64,000 bases of DNA from an uncultured Clostridia bacterium (GTDB taxonomy: Bacteria; Bacillota; Clostridia; Christensenellales; Borkfalkiaceae), in assembly GCA_934254825.1 (NCBI GenBank), contig CAKQMB010000001.1, positions 186,001-250,000 on the forward strand, read 5' to 3'. This document shows, piece after piece, positions 8,185 through 15,151 of this stretch (positions are counted from its first letter, which is position 1; the number at the start of each line of letters is the position of its first letter). Position numbers and translations under genes: made by a program. The notes under the pieces are model-generated. The model worked only from the letters and a program-made list of their open reading frames with translations, did not search any database and was not told the DNA's origin.

Positions 8185-8213
8185 TTGACAAAAATCCGCC
8201 GCAGACATATAAT
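8185..8213 (+). promoter_or_regulatory. Promoter of lipoprotein gene 1
   Basis: TTGACA (8185-8190), 17 bp, TATAAT (8208-8213): full consensus, 24 bases before the ATG. Confidence 0.9.
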
Positions 8214-8237
8214 GTCTATAACTTATGGGGGTACAAT

Positions 8238-9821
8238 ATGAAACATTTCAGGCTTAAACATCTACTGACCGTTAGTACTTTGATATTTATAGTTTCCGTC
8301 ACTACGATTTTCGGCGGTTGCAATGCGGCGGTCGGTTCGCCGCTGTCGAAAACGGACAGAGAGACTCTCGCATCGGCAGTAACCGATTTGTATAACGAAA
8401 AAACTTTATACGCAAACGGAACATTCAATATGAAGCAAGTCCGCACGACGACTTCTCCCGTAGGCATAAGCACCAACAGCACCGCGATCGACTGCGACTT
8501 TTCGGGTACCGCGGAATATGACGAAGATCTCGGAGATTTCGCCGCTCTCGACGCGGACGCGTTCGTTGTCGTTAAAGAAAATAAAGAGAACTACGGCAAC
8601 GCCTATTATATGAGAGACGGATATCTGTACAATCAATTTTACAATTATTTCGACGAAAGCCCCGCGGCTTTGAAAAAGGAATGTAAAAAAGACGACGATA
8701 AAGACGATCTCAGATTTTTGGGAAACATCAGAGAAGGGCTTTCTTACATAAGGTTTGACGTTTTCGGGTTAAAATACGGCTATCCGTATTACGAAAACGA
8801 CATAGCCGCGCTTCTCCCCGCTTTGCTCGCGAGCGAAGACTCGGAAGCCGTGAAAAACGTTCTCGGCGGTTATATCAAAGGCATGTGCGAGCTTTTATCT
8901 ATCACAAAAACGGAAGGCAACGCGATAAGCGAGATTACGGGCGGCAAAGAGACTTACACGCTCGATATAGTTCGGACATACTGCGATTTGCTCGATAAAT
9001 ATGCCGACCTCGTCAGATTTTATTACAAATCGAGTTCGCTTACGGTCGGCGATCTGTTCGAGTCGAAAGAATTCAAAGCGATAGCCTCTCCCCTGCTTAA
9101 AAACATCAAAGCGAAAGACGCGATCGATATTTTGTCCGCCTTTTCCGCTTATACAGAAGGAAAGATTTCCGTAAGCAGCAGCGGCAGAGTCGTTATCAGA
9201 ATAGACAGCGATTATTTCGTTACTCTGGACGAACCGGGCAACTACACCCTCGAAGAGTACTTCAAAAATATCGTTCTCGAAACCAGAATAAAAAACGGTT
9301 ACGCGGCGATAAGGATAAAAGACGTTAAGCTCACCGCGATCACCGGCGACGACGACTCCGCTTTCACCGCCATTTTCGGCAGCGATAATTTAAGTCAAGC
9401 CGAAAGCGAAAAACTGAGCGAAATCGAAGACGTGAAAAACGAAATTCTCGAAACGATTCAGACCGCGAAAGTTTGCTTCACGGTCGAAAATAAGAGAATA
9501 TCGCGTATTACGGTTAATGTAAGCGGAAAGACCGTAACCGGCGGAAGCTCGGGCGGAAGCTCGGGCGGAAGTTCAAACAATGTTTCGGGAGGAAGCTCGG
9601 GCGGCAGTCGGGGCGACAATTACGGAGGCAACGGTTACAACGAAGATTATGAAACGACAAGCCGAAGCGGCGGTTCTTACGGAAAAACAAGCGGTTCGAT
9701 GAACTACTCCACCACGATTAAAATTACTTATTCGTTCGATATTTATCTTAAAAACAGCGCGCCTTCGCTTATAGACTTAGACCTTCCCGCCGGTATCGTC
9801 AGCCCGGATTACGGCTATTAA
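8238..9821 (+). CDS. Putative lipoprotein 1, paralogue of the 10.4-kb gene
   Basis: 527 residues. A lipoprotein signal peptide (residues 1-27) ends in a lipobox, IFGGC. The body is acidic and mixed alpha/beta with no motif I recognise. Near residues 434-460 is a Gly/Ser-rich GGSSGG linker, followed by a short tail. It aligns along its length with the next lipoprotein: shared blocks include the signal peptide, AVTDLY, GYLYNQFY versus GLLFRQFY, KGMCELLSITKTE versus KGLSELMSITKTE, and FKAIASPLLKNI. It is probably an outer-face lipid-anchored protein of unknown role. GGGGGT precedes ATG 8238. Confidence 0.85.
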   Translation: MKHFRLKHLLTVSTLIFIVSVTTIFGGCNAAVGSPLSKTDRETLASAVTDLYNEKTLYANGTFNMKQVRTTTSPVGISTNSTAIDCDFSGTAEYDEDLGDFAALDADAFVVVKENKENYGNAYYMRDGYLYNQFYNYFDESPAALKKECKKDDDKDDLRFLGNIREGLSYIRFDVFGLKYGYPYYENDIAALLPALLASEDSEAVKNVLGGYIKGMCELLSITKTEGNAISEITGGKETYTLDIVRTYCDLLDKYADLVRFYYKSSSLTVGDLFESKEFKAIASPLLKNIKAKDAIDILSAFSAYTEGKISVSSSGRVVIRIDSDYFVTLDEPGNYTLEEYFKNIVLETRIKNGYAAIRIKDVKLTAITGDDDSAFTAIFGSDNLSQAESEKLSEIEDVKNEILETIQTAKVCFTVENKRISRITVNVSGKTVTGGSSGGSSGGSSNNVSGGSSGGSRGDNYGGNGYNEDYETTSRSGGSYGKTSGSMNYSTTIKITYSFDIYLKNSAPSLIDLDLPAGIVSPDYGY

Positions 9822-9871
9822 AATTACGGCGAAAAACTTTAACTCTTTTAATTAAAAAGACATAGCGGTTT

Positions 9872-9917
9872 ACCCCCGAAGTTTCGGACTTTTCCCGAAA
9901 CCTCGGGGGTTTTATTA
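9872..9917 (+). terminator. Terminator of lipoprotein gene 1
   Basis: ACCCCCGAAGTTTCGG pairs with CCGAAACCTCGGGGGT, followed by TTTATTATTT. Confidence 0.85.
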
Positions 9918-10016
9918 TTTCCGAAAAAACTCTTAAAAGCGAGAATTTATGAGATAAACACATTCGTTCAAAGGTAAAGGCGAAAAAAAACAAGTCATAA
10001 AAAACAATTTTACCTC

Positions 10017-10045
10017 TTGACAAAATGAAAATGCTCGCATATAAT
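10017..10045 (+). promoter_or_regulatory. Promoter of lipoprotein gene 2, upstream of the inserted element
   Basis: TTGACA (10017-10022), 17 bp, TATAAT (10040-10045). It matches the promoter of lipoprotein 1 but is now about 360 bp from its start codon because of the 300-bp insertion. Confidence 0.88.
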
Positions 10046-10078
10046 GAAATCGATAAGTATATTATCGACAGCCGCAGG

Positions 10079-10378
10079 GATGCCAGACAAGAATAATACG
10101 AACCGTGGTCTGACGGCGTATTTTTGACTAATACGTCGTTACGCTCGCGGTTTATACGTCAAGTATTAACCCGTTCGCGTGCCTTGTCTTAGTCTAAAAA
10201 TTCGCCGTCGGACTCATAGCCGAGAAGAACCTCCGCTATCGACCAAAACACCGATATTTTCGATGATTTTTGACAAAGGCGAACGAAGATGTACTTGACG
10301 TACTTCAAGCGAGCATTTGACAAAAAGCGCGAAAATTGCGGCGTTTTGGCAAGGTTCGGATTATTCTTGTCTGGCATC
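10079..10378. mobile_element. MITE-like 300-bp inverted-repeat element, copy 1
   Basis: Begins GATGCCAGACAAGAATAAT and ends with its inverse; the terminal repeats are 26 bp with one mismatch. It is identical at about 298 of 300 positions to the copy at 62861-63160. No transposase is encoded; the open frame inside (62 codons, leftward) begins in the terminal repeat and looks accidental. It sits between the promoter and the ribosome binding site of lipoprotein 2. Removing it while keeping GATC joins two halves of an AGCCGC/GCGGCT inverted repeat. Confidence 0.85.
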
Positions 10379-10401
10379 GCCCGCGGCTAAGGAGGAAAAT
10401 T

Positions 10402-11853
10402 ATGAAATTTTTGCGTCTTAAAAAACTACTTACCGTTTGTTCTTTGATATTTGTCGTTTCGCTGACGACCGTCTTCGGCGGCTGCGACAAAGACGGCGAA
10501 CCGCTTTCGAGCGCGGATATCGACACTCTCGCGGCGGCTGTAACCGATTTGTACGACGAACAGGCATTATACTTAAACGGCAGCTTTTCCTTAAAGTTTG
10601 ACGGAACTACTACATACTCCGGAACGACAATCACAAACAAAAGCCTTTCCGAAGGCGAGATCGCGGGCGCGCTCGAATATAACGAAACCACGCAGGATTT
10701 CGATATGTTCGACGCCGATATTTTCATTACCGCCAAGGAAACGAACGAAAATTTCGGTCAGGTTTATTATGTAAGAAACGGTTTATTGTTCAGACAATTT
10801 TATCTCGGCTACGATAAAAGCCTTGCAGATTTTAAAAAGGATTGCCGGGCAGACACGGAAAAAACCGACCTCGTTTACTTATACGATATCAAAGACAAAT
10901 TTTTCTCCGGCGGCTCGGGCATGACAGACATAAATTCGCTCGGCGCAAATCCGCTTAGCGTAAATTCGATCGGCGCAGGCTCGTATTCTTCCTGCTACGG
11001 AAGCGATATCGACGCGCTCCTCTCCTCTTTGCTTTCGATACCTTCGAGCGAAGCTTCGGAAAGAATTATCCGCGGATATGTGAAAGGACTGAGCGAGCTT
11101 ATGTCGATCACCAAAACGGAAAGTAAAGGCAGTATAACTTACACTTTCGACGCCGTTAAAACATATACCGATTTGTTCGACAAAACGGCAAATCTCTTAA
11201 AATTCCTCGCAAAATCTTCGGACTCGCTCACCATAGGCGAACTTTTCAAAGCGAAAGAATTCAAAGCGATCGCTTCGCCCATACTTAAAAACATCGCCGC
11301 GAAAGACGTTGTCGACGTTCTTTCAAACGCTTCCGACCATATGCGTGAAAATATTATCATAGGCGAAGACGGCAAAATAACGCTTAAAATCGACGAGGGT
11401 TACGATATAACCTTAGCCGCGCCGAATAACTATGATCTCGAAGAATATATCGAGAAAGTCGTTCTCGAAACCGACGTGAAAACCGACTACGCCGACGTTA
11501 AAATCAAAGATATCAAAGTTTCGGTGATTATGAGCGAAATTTCGGGCGGAAATACGAGCGAAAATTCGGATTTATCGTATGACAAGACATTAAAAGAGCT
11601 TGAAAGCCAAAAGAAAGAACTTCTCGACACGCTCAAAACCGCGAAATTTTCTCTTGTCGTCAAAAACAACAAGATAACCGGCATTACGGCGGAAGTGGCT
11701 ACGGAAACGTCCGACGAACTCATACTCGACGAAACAAGACCGAACGACAAATACGTTTCCGAAAATAAAATCAACATATCTTTTAACGTTTCCGTCGCAG
11801 ATAAAGCTCTGTCGTTTATTTCCGTTCCGTCGTCGGCATACCCGAACGGCTGA
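10402..11853 (+). CDS. Putative lipoprotein 2, paralogue of the 8.2-kb gene
   Basis: 483 residues from ATG 10402, preceded by GGAGG at 10391; the longer open frame into the inserted element is rejected. The signal peptide and lipobox (VFGGC, Cys about 28) match lipoprotein 1. It lacks the Gly/Ser linker of its paralogue and instead has a short GGSGMTDINS insert near residue 175. Function unknown. A tandem duplication of a surface lipoprotein with copies of the same promoter is the simplest history. Confidence 0.85.
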   Translation: MKFLRLKKLLTVCSLIFVVSLTTVFGGCDKDGEPLSSADIDTLAAAVTDLYDEQALYLNGSFSLKFDGTTTYSGTTITNKSLSEGEIAGALEYNETTQDFDMFDADIFITAKETNENFGQVYYVRNGLLFRQFYLGYDKSLADFKKDCRADTEKTDLVYLYDIKDKFFSGGSGMTDINSLGANPLSVNSIGAGSYSSCYGSDIDALLSSLLSIPSSEASERIIRGYVKGLSELMSITKTESKGSITYTFDAVKTYTDLFDKTANLLKFLAKSSDSLTIGELFKAKEFKAIASPILKNIAAKDVVDVLSNASDHMRENIIIGEDGKITLKIDEGYDITLAAPNNYDLEEYIEKVVLETDVKTDYADVKIKDIKVSVIMSEISGGNTSENSDLSYDKTLKELESQKKELLDTLKTAKFSLVVKNNKITGITAEVATETSDELILDETRPNDKYVSENKINISFNVSVADKALSFISVPSSAYPNG

Positions 11854-11894
11854 GTCCGATAATCCGATTTTAACAAGTATACGCGAACGGCGTT

Positions 11895-11938
11895 GTAACA
11901 TTATGACATTGCGGTGTCGTAACATTATAACATTGCGG
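11895..11938. repeat. Direct repeat of 20 bp, period 24
   Basis: GTAACATTATGACATTGCGG (11895-11914) recurs at 11919-11938 with one mismatch, between the lipoprotein 2 stop codon and its terminator, 110 bp before the recombinase gene. Confidence 0.75.
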
Positions 11939-11974
11939 AGCTTTAAAAATTCAACTTAAACAAAAACTTCTATA

Positions 11975-12019
11975 AAACCCCGAGTTTTCGGACTTTCCCC
12001 GACTCCTCGGGGTTTTTTA
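11975..12019 (+). terminator. Terminator of lipoprotein gene 2
   Basis: AAACCCCGAG pairs with CTCGGGGTTT, followed by TTT; it ends about 30 bp before the recombinase start. Confidence 0.75.
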
Positions 12020-12050
12020 TGTATAAAAATAATTTTAAACAGCTAACGAT

Positions 12051-12977
12051 ATGAATTACAAAACATGGTTTGAAAAGTGGCTCACTCATTACGTCGAGCC
12101 TTCGAGCAAAAAAAGAACTTCCCTTCAATATTACAAATCCGCAAAAACGCACATTCTCCCCCGTCTTGGCGATCTCGAACTTGCGGACATAACGCCGTTC
12201 GTGCTGCAAAAATTCGTCGCCGATCTGACGACAAACGGAAATAAGCGCACGGGCAAAGGCTTATCCCCCAATTTTACGAATTCGATATTATCCATAATCC
12301 GAAACTCGCTTAAAACGGCGCATACGGCGGGATATTTATCGGAATACACGGCGGATAAAGTCGTTCGACCGAAGACAAAAGAAAAACAAGTCGATTGTTT
12401 TACCGCAAAGGAACAAAAAGCAATCGAAAAAGCCGCGTTTTCCGCCAAAAAAGATAAATACCGCGGGATCGTTTTATGTCTTTACACGGGGCTGCGCGTG
12501 GGCGAACTTCTCGCTCTCAAATGGAGCGATATCGATTTCGAAAAAGGCGTGCTTTCCGTTACGAAAACCTGTTACGACGGAAACGTAAACGGCAAACACG
12601 TTCGGATTATCGGCGCGCCGAAAACAGAAAATTCGCGGAGACTGATCCCTTTACCGAAAACGATTTTGAAAATGCTGAAAGAACTGAAAAGAAAAAGCAA
12701 ATGCGAATTCGTGATTGCGGACGGCAAAAAGCCCGCTTTTGTCCGCAGTTATCAAAGGACGTTCGAACTTTTTCTGAAAAAAAACGGCTTGAAACACAAG
12801 GGTTTTCACTCGCTCCGCCACACGTTTGCAACGCGCGCTTTGGAATGCGGTATGGACGTTAAATCCCTGTCCGAAATCCTCGGGCATAAAAACGCCACGA
12901 TAACGCTTAATCGCTACGTTCACGCTCTTTGGGAACACAAAGCCGAAATGATGAACAAAATAGCGAAAATGCTTTAA
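12051..12977 (+). CDS. Tyrosine recombinase, candidate invertase of the adjacent promoter
   Basis: 308 residues with an N-terminal SAM-like core-binding domain (about 1-105) and a complete catalytic domain: Arg149 (TGLRVGE), Lys191, His253 and Arg256 (HSLRHTFA), His279 (LGHK), Tyr289 (RYVH). It has no phage or conjugation genes around it, no excisionase and no tRNA beside it, so it does not look like the integrase of an element. Thirty-six bases past its stop is a pair of inverted repeats around a promoter, the usual setting for a phase-variation recombinase. The ribosome binding site is weak. Alternative: a lone remnant integrase. Confidence 0.9.
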   Translation: MNYKTWFEKWLTHYVEPSSKKRTSLQYYKSAKTHILPRLGDLELADITPFVLQKFVADLTTNGNKRTGKGLSPNFTNSILSIIRNSLKTAHTAGYLSEYTADKVVRPKTKEKQVDCFTAKEQKAIEKAAFSAKKDKYRGIVLCLYTGLRVGELLALKWSDIDFEKGVLSVTKTCYDGNVNGKHVRIIGAPKTENSRRLIPLPKTILKMLKELKRKSKCEFVIADGKKPAFVRSYQRTFELFLKKNGLKHKGFHSLRHTFATRALECGMDVKSLSEILGHKNATITLNRYVHALWEHKAEMMNKIAKML

Positions 12978-13013
12978 ATTTCCTATAAAAATCGGCAAAA
13001 ATCAGGCAAAAAA

Positions 13014-13046
13014 AATGTGCATCTATTATTCCGATAGATGCACATT
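13014..13046. terminator. Left arm of the candidate inverton, also a strong leftward terminator
   Basis: AATGTGCATCTAT pairs perfectly with ATAGATGCACATT around a 7-base loop. On the leftward strand eight Ts follow, so the leftward promoter at 13057-13085 would terminate here. On the rightward strand TTTTCTTG follows, ending the recombinase transcript. The inner 19 bases (13027-13045) are the exact inverse of 13163-13181. Confidence 0.8.
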
Positions 13047-13181
13047 TTCTTGTTATATTATAACTCTCATAGTAAAATTTGTCAATGTATTATCACGTTT
13101 AATTGTTCAAAATGTAAAAATCGCAGAAAATCGGCGTGCATTTAATTTATTTTTGTCGTTTTATGTGCATCTATCGGAATA
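13027..13181. promoter_or_regulatory. Candidate invertible promoter segment (inverton)
   Basis: Arms ATGTGCATCTATCGGAATA (13163-13181) and its exact inverse (13027-13045) bracket 117 bp that contain a consensus promoter facing left. Inversion would place -35 at 13123-13128 and -10 at 13146-13151, facing right, with a leader of about 53 nt, GGAG at 13201 and ATG at 13211. Beyond the 19 bp the arms still match at 8 of the next 11 bases. A weaker rightward match in the present orientation (TTGTTA 13050-13055, 17 bp, TAAAAT) may allow leak. Confidence 0.7.
13057..13085 (-). promoter_or_regulatory. Consensus promoter inside the invertible segment, now facing left
   Basis: Leftward TTGACA (13085-13080), exactly 17 bp, TATAAT (13062-13057). 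It points at the 3' end of the recombinase gene and runs straight into the terminator arm, so it has no gene to serve in this orientation. Confidence 0.85.
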
Positions 13182-13191
13182 TTTAATGCAC
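13163..13191. repeat. Right arm of the candidate inverton
   Basis: ATGTGCATCTATCGGAATA followed by TTTAATGCAC. It retains only a weak internal dyad (GTGCAT/ATGCAC), so unlike the left arm it should not terminate a rightward transcript. Confidence 0.75.
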
Positions 13192-13210
13192 AAAAAAACA
13201 GGAGTAAAAT

Positions 13211-14419
13211 ATGGAAATTGCTCAGGTTATCAAGTACGAAGGGGATAACTCAACTTTTATATGGAAGCACCCTTCGGAGGATTTCAACTCTTTAACTCAG
13301 CTTATCGTTCACGAAAGTCAGGAAGCGATATTTTTTATGAACGGGCAAGCTCTCGATCTGTTCGGCGCGGGGCGTTACACGCTCGAAACGCAGAACATTC
13401 CCAAGCTCGGCAAAATTTTAAACCGCGCGACAAACGACCGGACGCCGTTCCACTGCGAAGTTTATTTTATCAATAAAACCGAGCAGATGTCTATAAAATG
13501 GGGTACGGACAGCCGCGTTCAGTTTGTCGAACCGACTTACGGTTTCCCGATTTCTATCGGAGCGAGCGGCGAAATGTCACTGCGCGCGGACGATTCGAGA
13601 AAACTGCTCGTTAAGCTCGTAGGCACGGAAAACTATTTGTCGCAAGAAAAGCTCGTTCAGTATTTCCGCGCGTTCCTTATGACGAAAGTCAAAAGCTATA
13701 TCGCGCAAACGATAAAAGCGCAGAAAATCAACATATTCGAAATCGACGAACATTTGCAGGATCTTTCCGACAAACTGAAAGAACTGCTCCGCCCCGATTT
13801 CGAGGATTACGGCGTTTCGCTCGAAAGATTTTTCGTTACGACTATCGTTAAACCCGACGGCGAAGCGCAGTACGAAAAATTCAAATCTCTGCACTTCCGC
13901 AGTTACGCCGATATCGCGGAAGCAAAACTTCGCCAGCAAGTCAGCATAATCGACGAACAGACCCGAGCGCAACAAACGATAATCGAATCGCAGGCGATAG
14001 CTACGAAACGCGCGCAGGAAGGTTATACTTACGCGCAGGAACGCGGTTTCGACGTTGCGGAAAAGGTTGCCGAAAACGAAGCCGTCGGTCAATTTACGAA
14101 TATGGGCGTAGGCATAGGAACTATGGCGGGCGTTGGCGGCGTTGTAGGCTCTCTCGTCGGCGGCGCGGTCAATAACGCTATGAACGCGGCTTCTCCCGTT
14201 TTCCCTCAACCGTCGGCGGCGAACCCCGCTTCGTCTGACACGGCTAAAACGGCTGATACGGTTAAAACTGCTGATACGGCTAAAACGGCTGACCCCGCGG
14301 ACGATATGGCGGCTTTCAAAGTTAAGGTGGAAAAGCTCAACGTTATGAAAAACGCGGGGCTTATCACCGAAGAAGAATTCAACAATATGAAAGCGGAATT
14401 GCTTAAAAGCATACTGTAA
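13211..14419 (+). CDS. SPFH-domain protein with C-terminal SHOCT domain
   Basis: 402 residues. Residues about 20-250 form an SPFH/band-7 domain of the type often labelled virion core protein (lumpy skin disease virus) in databases. A helical, Gln/Ala-rich stretch (about 235-285), a Gly-rich hydrophobic stretch (about 295-325) and a low-complexity TAKTADTVKTAD repeat follow, then a SHOCT domain (about 370-402; KNAGLITEEEFNNMKAELL). SPFH proteins make ring-like membrane scaffolds; SHOCT is a short oligomerisation module. It is the first gene after the invertible promoter, with GGAG 6 bases before ATG. The next genes follow at 15-base gaps, so one operon is likely. Confidence 0.85.
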   Translation: MEIAQVIKYEGDNSTFIWKHPSEDFNSLTQLIVHESQEAIFFMNGQALDLFGAGRYTLETQNIPKLGKILNRATNDRTPFHCEVYFINKTEQMSIKWGTDSRVQFVEPTYGFPISIGASGEMSLRADDSRKLLVKLVGTENYLSQEKLVQYFRAFLMTKVKSYIAQTIKAQKINIFEIDEHLQDLSDKLKELLRPDFEDYGVSLERFFVTTIVKPDGEAQYEKFKSLHFRSYADIAEAKLRQQVSIIDEQTRAQQTIIESQAIATKRAQEGYTYAQERGFDVAEKVAENEAVGQFTNMGVGIGTMAGVGGVVGSLVGGAVNNAMNAASPVFPQPSAANPASSDTAKTADTVKTADTAKTADPADDMAAFKVKVEKLNVMKNAGLITEEEFNNMKAELLKSIL

Positions 14420-14434
14420 CGGGAGGATTTAAAG

Positions 14435-15136
14435 ATGAAAAAGAGTTTTAAAGCGTACGTCGTTATATGGGCGATTTTTCTTGCCGTATTCAATGTCATT
14501 TGCTTTGTGACCCCGGGCGAAGCCGCGGGAATGAGTAAGTTCGGCGGAGCGTTCTGGATAGGCTACATATTTATAACGCTTGCGTTTATCGGTCAGCTTG
14601 TATGCGCCGTGATTGCATTCAAAGAAAAAAATCTCCAAAAGTTTTTCTATAAACTGCCGCTTATTTCCGTAAGTTATACGGGGCTTGTTTTAACTATTAT
14701 CGTCGGCGCGGTTTGTATGATTATCCCCGATTTACCGAACTGGGTAGGCATAATCGCCTGCCTGCTCGTGCTGGCGTTCAACGCTATTGCCGTGATAAAG
14801 GCGAACGCCGCCGCGGAAATCGTTTCGGATATCGACGATAAAATCAAGGCTCAGACGGCGTTCGTGAAATTGTCCACGGTTGAAGCGCAGAACATTTTAA
14901 ACAGGGCGAAAACGGAAAAAGTGAAAGCCGAATGTAAAAAGGTTTACGAAGCTATTCGCTACTCCGACCCGATGAGTAGTCCCGCGCTCGCCGAAGAAGA
15001 AGCCGAAATATCCGCAAAAATAAAAGATCTTAAAGCGGCGGTTTTATCCGACGAGGATGAAACGGCTGTTTCGACAGCGGAAGAACTTGTTCTGCTTATC
15101 AAAGAAAGAAACAACAAATGCAAATTATTAAAATAA
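14435..15136 (+). CDS. Four-helix membrane protein of the SPFH-TIR operon
   Basis: 233 residues. Four hydrophobic segments at roughly 5-28, 45-67, 73-98 and 103-125 precede a cytosolic helical, Lys/Glu-rich region (about 130-233). GGGAGG lies 8 bases before ATG. No named family is recognised. It lies between the SPFH scaffold and the TIR receptor, so a membrane partner of the receptor is a fair guess and no more. Confidence 0.8.
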   Translation: MKKSFKAYVVIWAIFLAVFNVICFVTPGEAAGMSKFGGAFWIGYIFITLAFIGQLVCAVIAFKEKNLQKFFYKLPLISVSYTGLVLTIIVGAVCMIIPDLPNWVGIIACLLVLAFNAIAVIKANAAAEIVSDIDDKIKAQTAFVKLSTVEAQNILNRAKTEKVKAECKKVYEAIRYSDPMSSPALAEEEAEISAKIKDLKAAVLSDEDETAVSTAEELVLLIKERNNKCKLLK

Positions 15137-15151
15137 AAGGGATAAAATATA

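Noticed and set aside
10189..10377. 62-codon frame inside the mobile repeat (also at 62971)
   Set aside because: It begins in the terminal inverted repeat, has no start signal and no likeness to a transposase; in copy 2 it only appears as the fused end of the broken SDR.
12051..12977. Prophage or integrative element integrase
   Set aside because: No phage, relaxase, excisionase or att-like direct repeats at a tRNA; inverted repeats around a promoter fit an invertase better, though not proven.
13085..13131. Second rightward promoter (TTGTTC-17-GAAAAT) in the invertible segment
   Set aside because: Poor match in an A/T-rich stretch; cannot be told from chance.
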